Source of the DNA: Spirochaetales bacterium
GTDB lineage: Bacteria; Spirochaetota; Spirochaetia; DSM-2461
Direction: 5' to 3'
NCBI GenBank assembly: GCA_002748225.1
Contig: PDRU01000067.1
Location: 1 to 17,282 of the forward strand
DNA: 17,282 nucleotides
The notes under the pieces were generated by a model. The model saw nothing but the letters and a program-made list of their open reading frames with translations, did not search any database and was not told the origin of the DNA. Below, in pieces: positions 7,572 through 15,800 of the stretch. Within the stretch, counting starts at the first letter, position 1. Every line of letters starts with the position of its first letter. The translations under genes and the position numbers were made by a program.

Positions 7572-7600
7572 ATTTTAACGGGTTTTAACAAGTTAATCAA
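7572..7600 (-). promoter_or_regulatory. Candidate sigma-70 promoter of the mmd operon with helically phased GTTAAA repeats
   Basis: On the minus strand TTGATT (7600-7595) and TAAAAT (7577-7572) are separated by 17 bases, matching the -35/-10 consensus at 4/6 and 5/6 positions. The hexamer GTTAAA occurs three times at exact 10-base spacing across this site and just downstream (7564-7590). Transcription would start near 7565. Confidence 0.45.
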
Positions 7601-7630
7601 AACAGCATGGGCACCAGCAGAGTCGCCGCA

Positions 7631-7675
7631 TTTTCAGATGGAGCATTTTCAGATGGAGCATTTTCAGCCGGAGCG
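7631..7675. repeat. 15-bp tandem repeat at the 3' end of the broken synthase-like gene
   Basis: TTTTCAGATGGAGCA is present twice in perfect tandem (7631-7645, 7646-7660). A third, diverged unit TTTTCAGCCGGAGCG (7661-7675) contains the residual stop codon and last codons of the pseudogene. The layout suggests duplication starting from the gene's own 3' end. Confidence 0.85.
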
Positions 7676-9980
7676 CAGAATGTTAACCAATCCGAGACTG
7701 CCGTCAATACGTACCTGCATACCGTTCTCAAGAAAACTGCAGGCTCCGCTGACTCCAGCCACCAGAGGCAGTCCGTACTCCCGGGCAACAACGGATGTCA
7801 GTAAACCGGGCCACCATTATTTCGCCCGGCTTCAGTTTTTCAGCATCCTTTCTGTCTTTGACTACTCTGACGATTCCTTCGGCAATGCCCTGACTGACCG
7901 GGGTGCCTTTGAAACATGATCCGCCTTCGGGTATCGGGGCGGCTTCAGGTTCCGGGCGGCCCCAGGAAATATCGGGAAAGCGCAGTTCCTGCCGCTGCGG
8001 GAAACGCCGGCGGCGGCGGCGGCTCCGGCCAATCAGCCCCTCACCGCGGCCTTTCAGTAATTCCCCCAGTTCTTCCATTGTCAGAAAGTAAGCCAGGTCG
8101 GCTTCAGGAAGCAGGCCTTCGGTTTCCAGCGCTGCGGCCAGGGCTCTGGCGGCCAGTTTGAAGCGGTGAATGGTAAGGATGAGCAGATATTTTGATTTTT
8201 CCCTGCCCCGGACGCCTTTCCGGGCTTGTCTGGTAAGCCATGCTGCAGCCCTGGGGTTTACCCCCTGCGGCAGTTTCAGCTCCGGAATATTCACCGCCGG
8301 CTCCGGCACGGTTTTCCGGACAGGGCCGTCAACAAGTGCCTTGAGAGAGTCGATAAGATGCTCCGGATGCAGAGCCCATTCGGGTTCCCGCAGTTCAGCT
8401 TCCCGGATACAGCGGAAACCATGGCGTTCCATAAAATTCCGGTAGAAAATTCCAATCGGTGAATCATCGGTCAAAAGAGTATTGTGAATGCTCATGGCAT
8501 CGGAGCAGTCCAGTAATTTTTCGGCAGCACTGCCCCGGATCATATCGGCCAGCTCGCTCAATCCTTCCAGAACAGCCGCGCTCTCAACACCTTCCACACC
8601 GGAAAGTAACCGGGTTATCAAAGCCTTCGCTTCATCACTGACACGGGTATTGCCTCCCGAGAGGGTTATGGTCAGGGCGGCATTCATGGCACCGGAAAAG
8701 CCGCTGGCCTGGTAGTGGTAGCCGGCAGCTCTGTCCAGAACTGGTCCCTGGGCCAGCAGCATATCCTGATAGATTTCCGCGGCACTCCGGAATTCGGTCG
8801 GTATACGGAAACCCCGTGCCAGTTTTTCCAGTTTCCGCAGAGCTTGTTTCCATCCAAGCAGGCTCACCATGTAACGGACGCCGTTGAAGAGGCGCAGAAG
8901 GGGAGATGCCGGTTTCCCGGCCTGGTGAGGCGGCAGAACATAGCCGAGAATGCTCAGTTCAGTAGCTTCTACCGAGGCGCCGGCCACACGAAAGGCCAGC
9001 TTGTACATGGAGCTGAGATTCATAAAAAGCTGATCTTGAAAGCTCTCAAAAAACGGCGGATCCGGTTCTTTTCGGCTGACGGCTCCAAAACTGCGGTAAA
9101 AAATGGCCAGGCCGGTACTCAGGCAGCGGCCGACGGTAGAGAGGGTAAGAGCCGTAACCGCGCCCGGCATCATTTCGCCGATATTGCAGCGGGTAACAAT
9201 GGTGTTTTCGTCAATAACGCTGTCGAGGGAATCGGCAAGGGCGGTAATGGGCCGGGCCTGCAGCCAGCGCAGTTGGCCGCTTCCTTCCTCCACGGCCCAT
9301 TCAAGATCCAGCGGAATGCCCCAGTCTGCGGCGGCGCGGGCAGCGCCGGCACGGAGTTCGGCCAGAATATGCTTATCCAGCGCCGCGCCTTCCAGATCTC
9401 CGGATGATTCAACAACCCTGCCGTCAGCGGCATTGATAACATAACGGGCCGCCTCGGCATGACCGGAAACCAGGGCCTCGCCGAGGCCGGCGACAGCTTC
9501 GATAATCATAAGCGACGCATCGCCGTTTGCCGGGTCTGCGGTAAAAATAACTCCCGCCCGGCTGGGGTTGACCATCTTCTGAATTATCACAGCCATTGCA
9601 GAAGTACCGGTCCCCGAAAGGCCCTGTTCGTAGGCCTCCGCCCGTTCAGAGCCGGCCGAGGCCAGACAGTTTCTGACGGCCTGCTCCACGCCTTCAGGAG
9701 GCACATTCAGATAACTTTCGTACTGCCCGGCGGCTGAGGCTTCTGCACCGTCTTCAGCACTGCCCGAGGAACGTACCGCGGCGCTGCCTCCGCCGGCTTC
9801 AGACCATGCTGTTTCAATATTTTCCGGAAGATTCTCCGGGCTTGCGTTTAACACTACCAAAGCTCGGGGAACCGGCAGACCCAGTCTGGCCAGTTGAACC
9901 AGACCGGCGGTTTTACCGCCGCCTTCCCCGCGGGGAACCTGGCGCAAAGGCAGTATTTCAGGATGAAGGGGGCTCTTCAC
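7664..9980 (-). pseudogene. Broken phosphoenolpyruvate synthase / rifampicin phosphotransferase-like gene (deletion plus frameshift)
   Basis: A 750-residue frame starts at a GTG (9978-9980) preceded by CGGAG. An N-terminal ATP-grasp-type PEP/pyruvate-binding domain (about 1-247) has GGGKTAGLVQLARLGLPVP, VRSSGSAEDG (69-78) and WLQARPIT. A central region follows with CNIGEMMPGAVTALTLS (265-281), resembling Rph-type proteins. The C-terminal phospho-histidine domain begins normally, PGEIMVARFTDI, but then becomes unrelated sequence ending at 7728. From 7792, in another frame, the domain resumes as VVAREYGLPLVAGVSG and stops at 7664. The expected part between, about 24 residues with the GG-x-LSHGA histidine motif, is absent, consistent with a loss of roughly 70 bases. 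Without that histidine, phosphoryl transfer should fail. Substrate unknown. An assembly error is an alternative; the rest of the frame is intact, so inactivation looks recent. Confidence 0.85.
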
Positions 9981-10013
9981 TCTGGACTCCGAGATATATT
10001 TGTTGTTATTTCC

Positions 10014-10042
10014 ATGCTATCTTTGATCTATGCTAATATCAA
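10014..10042 (-). promoter_or_regulatory. Candidate sigma-70 promoter for the synthase-like gene
   Basis: On the minus strand TTGATA (10042-10037) and TAGCAT (10019-10014) lie 17 bases apart, 5/6 and 4/6 matches to the -35 and -10 consensus. They are placed about 30 bases before the GTG start. The divergent gene's own signal is weaker: an extended -10-like TGCTAATAT on the plus strand (10031-10039), overlapping this promoter, so the two directions probably share a control region. Confidence 0.45.
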
Positions 10043-10070
10043 GTGAATAGCCTATTCCAAGGAGTAATTC

Positions 10071-11255
10071 ATGGCCCCGCTTATCATCGGAGTTTCAGCC
10101 ATTTGCATTGTTCTTGTTCTTTTCTCCCGTCCCCGCTCCCGGCAGGGACTGGCGCCGGAGGGCGGCAGCCGTCTAAAAAACGCCCTCGCCCTGCTGCTGA
10201 CAAGACTCGGACCAAAGAATCCTGATGACTGGAGAACCCCTCAGAACAGCGATGTCAGGGTTCCAGTGCCCGAGGGTATGGATGAAAAGAACTACAACGA
10301 CTCCTGGGTGTTTCAGGGAGCAGATGCCGGCGGCAACGCCTTTCTGACCCGCCTCGGCTTCCGGAACGCCGGCCGGGAAGTGGAACTGTGGTTCTGGGGG
10401 AGCCACAACGGCGAACGCTACGCCAATGACCAGCGGAGTATTCTCCGCGAAACGGATCCCGATCCTGACGGCATACGGGCCGGCGGACTGGCCTATGAAA
10501 AACTCGGAGAAGGACTGTGGAAAATTACCTATGAAGGCAGCCTCAACGGCAGCCCGGGGAAAGCTGAACTTTTGTGGGAAGCCGACGCGGCAATGTTCTT
10601 TTCGCCGGAGCATATGGATTCCCTGAGCACGGCCCGGGCCATGGCCGAAATGCCCTGGAGCCGCGGGTATTTTGAAAAAATGCGCCGCGAGAACGCCGTA
10701 CGCATCGAACAGGGCGGCCTGCTGAGCGGAACAATCGAATACGCCGGTAAAAAAATCACCCTGAATATGAAAGGCATTCGGGATCACTCCTGGGGCAGGC
10801 GGGACTGGAGCTCCATAACACGTTACATGTGGACCGTCTTTGCCCTGGACAAACCAACCGAAGTGGCCGGTATTACGGCGAAATACATGGCTATCTCCCC
10901 GGTAAACTACGGGGATGTCTTTAACCGGATTACCACAGGATGGATTGCAGGGGATAATAAGGTTATTCCCGTGGCCTACACCACCGATATGGCCAGGGTT
11001 GGCAACGACGGTGTTATTCCCGAACACTACCAGCTGCTCTTCCGCAGCCCCGCACATAAGCCCGTTTCAATTAATATTCACCGCCGGCAGCCGGAAATGT
11101 CCTGGATTGTATCTGACAGGAAGTTTGAGGTGAACGAGGCCTGGTGCGGACTGGAAGTGAACGGCACAAAGGCCTGCGGTATTGCCGAGTTCGGCTATTC
11201 GGCCGACCGGGGTTATTTCCGGCCCTTCGAAAGCGCAAAAGCCGAGCCTGGGTAA
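10071..11255 (+). CDS. Membrane-anchored AttH/DUF7064-like (lipocalin-like hydratase fold) protein of unknown function
   Basis: This 394-residue protein starts with a hydrophobic anchor (about 3-18) followed by basic residues, which predicts an inner-membrane-tethered protein; the side is not certain. Conserved-looking segments are DSWVFQGADAGGNAFLTRLGF (78-98, shown here only in part as FQGADAGGN), RAGGLAYEKL (136-145), and GIRDHSWGRRDW (235-246). These resemble, from memory, the DUF7064/7065 AttH-like domain found in the N-terminal half of large invertebrate putative phosphoenolpyruvate synthase proteins. AAGGAG precedes the ATG at six bases. The gene is divergent from the broken synthase-like gene across 90 bases, so a shared pathway is plausible. 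Function, substrate and localisation are unproven. Unlike its neighbour the frame is intact. Confidence 0.75.
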   Translation: MAPLIIGVSAICIVLVLFSRPRSRQGLAPEGGSRLKNALALLLTRLGPKNPDDWRTPQNSDVRVPVPEGMDEKNYNDSWVFQGADAGGNAFLTRLGFRNAGREVELWFWGSHNGERYANDQRSILRETDPDPDGIRAGGLAYEKLGEGLWKITYEGSLNGSPGKAELLWEADAAMFFSPEHMDSLSTARAMAEMPWSRGYFEKMRRENAVRIEQGGLLSGTIEYAGKKITLNMKGIRDHSWGRRDWSSITRYMWTVFALDKPTEVAGITAKYMAISPVNYGDVFNRITTGWIAGDNKVIPVAYTTDMARVGNDGVIPEHYQLLFRSPAHKPVSINIHRRQPEMSWIVSDRKFEVNEAWCGLEVNGTKACGIAEFGYSADRGYFRPFESAKAEPG

Positions 11256-11265
11256 TGCTCCTGCG

Positions 11266-11976
11266 TCAGGAATCAGAGGCAATTCTGCGGGTTACGGGAG
11301 CCTGAACAACCCAGCTGGACTCAAAACCGTCCATGGCTCTGAGCTTGCCGGCGTAATGTTCGGCTTCGGCCTTCTGCGAGAACCCGCCTATACGCACGCG
11401 GTACCAGGTTGTCCCGTCCACTTCACGGGCAATAACATTGGCCGGAAAGCCCTTTTCCGCCAGCTCTGTACGGATGTCCTCCGCCCGGGAAGGGTTGTCT
11501 GAAGAAAAAACCTGCACCCAGTACGCGTTTTCCTGAACTTCACGGTAGGTTTTTTTTACCTCTTTCTTCGGAGCAGGCGTCTTTACAGCGGGGGGATTTT
11601 CCTTCGGGGGATCGGCAGGCTGCACCACAACAGCCGCGGGTGCTTTTTCAGGCTGCTGTGCAGATAAAGACGAATCGGATGCAGCGGGCTGAACGGCGTC
11701 AGGGGTGTTAAAATCAGCTGTAAAATTATCCGGGGGATTTTCCGTTTCATAAAGAGGCGGATAAGCAGCACCCTGACGGGCCCAGCTGACCGGATCAAAA
11801 TTATCGGGCACCTGTTCGGTTCCATTCAGCGAAAGGGCCGATGCAATATTTATGCTGCCGTCAGGGCTTTCCTGCTTCTGAAACAGAAGTATACCGGCTG
11901 TTAAGGCTACAGCTGCCACACCAAGTACTGTCAGCAGCACGTTCATAGAAGTATTTCGGCTACCTTCCCTGCTCAT
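11266..11976 (-). CDS. SPOR-domain membrane protein
   Basis: This 236-residue protein has a short cytoplasmic N terminus and one transmembrane helix (about 12-32). A long Pro/Ala/Lys-rich linker (about 40-145) follows, then a C-terminal SPOR domain (about 150-225) with YWVQVFSSDNPSRAEDIR and WYRVRIGGFSQKAEAEHY. SPOR domains bind glycan strands lacking stem peptides and direct proteins to septal peptidoglycan, so a periplasmic cell-wall or division role is likely. Its ATG overlaps the coaE stop by four bases, indicating translational coupling in polA-coaE-SPOR. It ends 10 bases from the convergent AttH-like gene. It has no catalytic domain of its own. Confidence 0.88.
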   Translation of the reverse strand: MSREGSRNTSMNVLLTVLGVAAVALTAGILLFQKQESPDGSINIASALSLNGTEQVPDNFDPVSWARQGAAYPPLYETENPPDNFTADFNTPDAVQPAASDSSLSAQQPEKAPAAVVVQPADPPKENPPAVKTPAPKKEVKKTYREVQENAYWVQVFSSDNPSRAEDIRTELAEKGFPANVIAREVDGTTWYRVRIGGFSQKAEAEHYAGKLRAMDGFESSWVVQAPVTRRIASDS

Positions 11977-12575
11977 TGTCCCCTCCCGGAACTGCCTGTA
12001 TCTAAACGGCTGAGGATACGGTTCAGCTGCCTGCGCAGCCTTCTGTCGTTTCCTGAGTTCCTCACTTTATAGATTTCGGCGTTCCGGGAAAAAAGTTTAG
12101 GACCAAGTCGTCTCTGGCTGCGAAATCGGCCCAAAAGCTCCTTCCAGCCTTTGGAATCGCGCCGCATAACTCTCTGCCGGCGGGTCCGTAAAGGAGCTGA
12201 AACCCAGAGAATAAAGCGGCAGTCCTTCACTAAAGAGGTTTTATGAAGGTTAACCCCGTGCACCGCGGCAGGGATGTCCGGCTGCTCTTCCAGCCAGAGC
12301 CGGGTCTGCTTCTCTATCCACGGATAGGTTATCCCTTCAAGGAGCTGCAGGGCCTGCGGGCTGCCGAAAACCCGCTCTCCCAGCAGACGGCGGTTCACCG
12401 AGCCGTCTGAGCTTAAAAGCCCCGGTCCCAGACGTTCTTCCACTTCCGCCGAAAGCGCATCCAGAGCCCTGTGGCCCACCGGGTCCAAATCCAGAGTCCG
12501 CCACCCTTTCTGCTCCAGAATTGAGGCCACGTAGTTTTTTCCAGCGCCGGTTTTACCGGCAATGCCTATAATCAA
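11973..12575 (-). CDS. coaE: Dephospho-CoA kinase
   Basis: This 200-residue P-loop kinase has an N-terminal MIIGIAGKTGAGKNYVAS with the ATP loop GKTGAGKN at 7-14. LDLDPVGHRALD follows, where the family's DxD-type dephospho-CoA contact lies, and FILWVSAPLRTRRQRVMRRD supplies the lid arginines. It catalyses the last step of coenzyme A synthesis, 3'-phosphorylation of dephospho-CoA. It is divergent: the usual GGIGSGKS loop and VPLLFE segment are replaced (AVHGVNLHKT at the latter), a pattern I associate with spirochaete versions. Its ATG overlaps the polA stop by four bases, and its own stop overlaps the SPOR gene start, so the three genes are translated as a coupled set. Confidence 0.87.
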   Translation of the reverse strand: MIIGIAGKTGAGKNYVASILEQKGWRTLDLDPVGHRALDALSAEVEERLGPGLLSSDGSVNRRLLGERVFGSPQALQLLEGITYPWIEKQTRLWLEEQPDIPAAVHGVNLHKTSLVKDCRFILWVSAPLRTRRQRVMRRDSKGWKELLGRFRSQRRLGPKLFSRNAEIYKVRNSGNDRRLRRQLNRILSRLDTGSSGRGQ

Positions 12576-15322
12576 TGGATATCCCCCCAGGAAAGGGCCG
12601 TTTCCACATTAACCCTTAAGGGTATGTCCAGATCGGCGGCCCCCTCCATAACCTGCCGCAGAAAAACACTCAGCTGCGCAGCCTGCTCTTCGGGTACTTC
12701 CACCAGAATTTCATCGTGCACCTGCAGAAGCATACGGGCATTGGGGAAACGTTCACTCATTCCTTCCGAAAGAGCTATCATGGCTTTTTTCATAATATCG
12801 GCCGCGGTTCCCTGAATACGGGAATTAACCGCGGCCCGCTCAGAGGCGGCCTTTTCCACCCTGTTACGGCTGGTAATACCCGGAAGCGGCCGGAAACGGC
12901 CGTAAAGGGTCCAGACACCGCCGTCTGTCTCGGCCTGCTGCACTGTCTGCTCCACAAAGGCGCTGATGCCTCTGTAGGTAACAAAGTAAGCATCAATAAA
13001 ATGTTTGGCTTCAACGCGTGAAATACCCATTTCATTGGAAAGCCGGAACGCGCTCATGCCGTACATAACCCCGAAGTTAACAGCCTTGGCCATGCGCCGC
13101 TGCGCGGAAGTAACCTCGGAGGCATCTACACCGAAGAGCAGCGCCGCGGTACGGGCATGCACATCGCTTCCCTCACGGAATGAGCGGGAAAGAGCCTCAT
13201 CGCCCGACATGTGCGCCAGTACCACCAGCTCAATCTGGGAGTAATCAGCCGAAACAAAGCAGTATCCCGGGCGGCTTTTAAACGCGCGCCGGATGCGCCG
13301 GCCGTTTTCGTCGCGGACCGGAATATTCTGCAGGTTGGGATTGTTGCTTGCAAGCCGGCCCGTGGCCGCTCTGGTCTGGGAATAAGTAGTGTGAATTCTT
13401 CCGGTACGGGGATGCACCAGCCGGGGAAGAACATCCACATAGGTGGACTTCAGTTTCGAAAGGGCGCGGTAAACAAGAATTTTTTCCGGCACAGGATCTT
13501 CCTTGGCCAGATCCGCCAGTACGGTATTGTCGGTGGAATACCCGGTTTTGGTTTTCCTGCCCGGAGTTAAACCGCGTTCTTCAAAAAGAACCGTTTGAAG
13601 CTGTTTGGGCGACGCAACATTAAACTCATGTCCGCAGAGTTCATGAATTTCCTTAACCAGCCGGTCAATGGCCTCTCCCAGTTCGTCTCCGTAAGCTTCC
13701 AGTTCAAAAATATCCAGCCCAATGCCTTCACGCTCCATTTCCGCCAGTATTTTCTGAAGAGGCATTTCCATTTTCCAGAATATTTCAGCACGCCGCGCAT
13801 CCTGTTCCAGAAGAACGGAAAGGGTTTCATACAGCCGGAATGTTACATCGGCATCTTCGGCGGCATACCTGTAGGCCTGTTCCAGAGGCACAGCCTCAAA
13901 GGTTTTTCCCCGGGGCACCACATCCTTGAACTTAATGGTCTCCATTCCCAGGTAACGGTGAGCCAGCACATCCATTCCGACAGGAGATGAAGCATCCAGC
14001 ACCCAGGCGGCAATCATGGTATCAAACCAGGCAGAGGGAACATTCACGCCGAAATTCTGCAGCACCTTCATGTCATACTTGAAGTTCTGTCCAATCAGCT
14101 TCGGCGCGTCCGCAGCTTCCAGAAGATCTTTCAGCCACTGGCGCAGAACATCTTCTTCAATAACCTCTGCATCAGGACATTTGACAGGAATATAGACAGC
14201 TTCTCCGGCCGCGACAGACAGAGAAACACCAACCAGACTGGCGCGCATGGCATCCAGACTGTCTGTTTCAGTATCAATGGCCGCATACCCGGCCTTCCGG
14301 ATTTTCCGGCCCCACTCTTCCAGGGCGGCCGGATCGGTCAGGGCTGAATATTCCGCGGCCGGACTGCCGGAGGGCCCTTTATCAGGGCTTTCATGAGGCG
14401 GCGCCGGTGAACCGGGCTTCTCCGCAGAACCGCCGCTCTGTCCCAGCCGGGCCGTATCTTCAGCCAGAGTCCGCATATCGCGGTCGCGGAACAGTTTTTC
14501 GGCGGCAGCAGCATTCGGAGCGGCGGTAATATCCCCCCCTCCCAGTTTATCTGCCTCTGCCCCCAGCTCCAGATCCGTCCGTATTGTCACCAGCTTCCGG
14601 CTGAAATACGCGCTTTCACGTCCTTTCTGAAGTTTTTTAAGCCGGGCGCCGGATGCGGCTTCTTCCAGATGCTCATAAAGATTATCCAGATTTTCCCATT
14701 CGGCCAGAATGGAAGAAGCCGTTTTCGGTCCAATACCCGCTACTCCCGGAATATTGTCCGAACTGTCGCCTATCAGAGCCAAATAATCAATTATCTGAGC
14801 GGGACGTACACCCTTTTCTTCCAAAACCTCCGCGTCGCCTATTTCCCTAAAGCCTCCGCCCTTCTCCGGGCGCAGCATGCGCACCGGGCCGCCTATAAGC
14901 TGCATCAGATCCTTGTCGGAACTCACCAGAAAACAGGGAAAACCGCTCTGACGGCAAAGCCGGGCGGCTGTGCCCATAATATCGTCCGCTTCAAAACCGG
15001 ACTGCCGGTAAACAGGAATTCCCAGATATTCCAGCACTTCCTCCACCAAAGGCACCTGTTCATGCAGATCGGCCGGGGCGGAGTCCCGGGTGGCCTTGTA
15101 TTCCGGGTACATTTCATGACGGAACGTGGGCCCTTTGGGATCCAGAGCTACCGCGAAATTCCGGGCTCCGTAATTCTTGTATAAGGCAAAAATCGCCCTG
15201 AAAAAACCATGCAGAGCGGAAACGTTGTTACCATCCCTGTCCGTAAGCGGCCTGTTAATAAAAGCAAAATAGGCCCGGTACATTAAACCGTAGCCATCAA
15301 GAATGTAGAGTGTGTTGTTCAT
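12572..15322 (-). CDS. polA: DNA polymerase I
   Basis: This full-length 916-residue three-domain enzyme is used for Okazaki fragment processing and repair. Residues 1-290 form the 5'-3' flap exonuclease (FEADDIMGTAARL, SSDKDLMQL, LIGDSSDNIPGVAGIGPKTA). A Gly/Pro/Ser linker spans about 293-325. The 3'-5' exonuclease (about 330-500) keeps its acidic residues: DTETD (350-354), IGQNFKYDMKVL (410-421) and YAAEDADVTF (486-495), so proofreading is predicted to be active. The polymerase domain has motif A SADYSQIELV (691-700), motif B RRMAKAVNFGVMYG (742-755) and motif C QVHDEILVEV (867-876). The ATG lies 32 bases after the preceding gene and lacks a clear Shine-Dalgarno sequence. Its stop overlaps coaE by four bases. 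Confidence 0.97.
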   Translation of the reverse strand: MNNTLYILDGYGLMYRAYFAFINRPLTDRDGNNVSALHGFFRAIFALYKNYGARNFAVALDPKGPTFRHEMYPEYKATRDSAPADLHEQVPLVEEVLEYLGIPVYRQSGFEADDIMGTAARLCRQSGFPCFLVSSDKDLMQLIGGPVRMLRPEKGGGFREIGDAEVLEEKGVRPAQIIDYLALIGDSSDNIPGVAGIGPKTASSILAEWENLDNLYEHLEEAASGARLKKLQKGRESAYFSRKLVTIRTDLELGAEADKLGGGDITAAPNAAAAEKLFRDRDMRTLAEDTARLGQSGGSAEKPGSPAPPHESPDKGPSGSPAAEYSALTDPAALEEWGRKIRKAGYAAIDTETDSLDAMRASLVGVSLSVAAGEAVYIPVKCPDAEVIEEDVLRQWLKDLLEAADAPKLIGQNFKYDMKVLQNFGVNVPSAWFDTMIAAWVLDASSPVGMDVLAHRYLGMETIKFKDVVPRGKTFEAVPLEQAYRYAAEDADVTFRLYETLSVLLEQDARRAEIFWKMEMPLQKILAEMEREGIGLDIFELEAYGDELGEAIDRLVKEIHELCGHEFNVASPKQLQTVLFEERGLTPGRKTKTGYSTDNTVLADLAKEDPVPEKILVYRALSKLKSTYVDVLPRLVHPRTGRIHTTYSQTRAATGRLASNNPNLQNIPVRDENGRRIRRAFKSRPGYCFVSADYSQIELVVLAHMSGDEALSRSFREGSDVHARTAALLFGVDASEVTSAQRRMAKAVNFGVMYGMSAFRLSNEMGISRVEAKHFIDAYFVTYRGISAFVEQTVQQAETDGGVWTLYGRFRPLPGITSRNRVEKAASERAAVNSRIQGTAADIMKKAMIALSEGMSERFPNARMLLQVHDEILVEVPEEQAAQLSVFLRQVMEGAADLDIPLRVNVETALSWGDIH

Positions 15323-15329
15323 CAGTACC

Positions 15330-15335
15330 AGTATA
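15330..15335 (-). promoter_or_regulatory. Possible -10 element immediately before polA
   Basis: TATACT on the minus strand ends seven bases before the polA ATG and matches the -10 consensus at 5/6. No good -35 hexamer is seen at 16-18 bases. If used, transcription would begin at or next to the start codon, giving a leaderless message, which fits the absence of a ribosome binding site. Confidence 0.28.
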
Positions 15336-15354
15336 CACCGGAAACGAAACGGAA

Positions 15355-15798
15355 CTACACCTGTAAATCAATATGGGAGGGCTGAGGCGCGTGCAATACA
15401 CTCCGCCGGGTCTGACGGCTCTGACTGGCGGAAAAACGGGCCAGTTCACTGGAAACCGAGTCCATCTGTTCCCGAATTCTGCGGCTCAGCCGTGAAGATT
15501 TTTCCACAGCGGCCCTCACACGCGAATGCCAGCCCGCATCGTGTATTTCCGCCAGAAGTTCCTTTTCGGGAATACCGGAGCGGCGCGCGTCCTGCTCGCG
15601 GGAATCCGCCAGACGCATTCCCCGCCGCAGCATCAGAGAAGCCTCGGAAGCCTGCCGCAGCAAAACGGCCCATTTACCGGTATTGCGGGCGCCATTATCT
15701 GCGGAAAGCTCCTTTTCCAGTTTATCAAGAACCGCTTCCCAGCCTTCCAGAGCAGATAATTGTAACCGCTGAACATCCTGCCACCACAAAGCAGCCAT
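15355..15798 (-). CDS. Small helical protein downstream of fliS, possible FliT/FlgN-type flagellar chaperone
   Basis: I do not recognise this 147-residue protein by a diagnostic motif. It is rich in Arg, Glu, Leu and Ala with heptad-like patterns through about residue 120 (for example LEGWEAVLDKLEKEL and SRLSRRIREQMDSVSSEL). That predicts a helical bundle or coiled coil, followed by a polar tail ending HIDLQV. It has no signal peptide or membrane helix. The ATG lies two bases after the fliS stop, with GGCGGGG inside the fliS end as ribosome binding site, so the two are almost certainly co-translated. Small helical proteins next to fliS are often second flagellar chaperones (FliT, FlgN); that role here is inferred from position and shape only. 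Confidence 0.7.
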   Translation of the reverse strand: MAALWWQDVQRLQLSALEGWEAVLDKLEKELSADNGARNTGKWAVLLRQASEASLMLRRGMRLADSREQDARRSGIPEKELLAEIHDAGWHSRVRAAVEKSSRLSRRIREQMDSVSSELARFSASQSRQTRRSVLHAPQPSHIDLQV

Positions 15799-15800
15799 AC

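Noticed and set aside
7597..7791. Separate 64-codon minus-strand gene after the synthase-like gene
   Set aside because: It lies over the residual C-terminal part of the pseudogene and the 15-bp repeats in yet another frame and shows no conserved features.
8715..9407. 230-codon plus-strand open frame opposite the synthase-like pseudogene
   Set aside because: The minus-strand sequence shows clear PEP-synthase family motifs here, so the plus frame is a shadow.
10173..11057. 294-codon minus-strand open frame opposite the AttH-like gene
   Set aside because: The plus-strand gene has a strong ribosome binding site, membrane anchor and conserved-looking motifs, while the antisense frame has none.
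11256..11270. TCCTG-CGT-CAGGA hairpin between the convergent AttH-like and SPOR genes as terminator
   Set aside because: The stem is short and there is no T-run on either strand.
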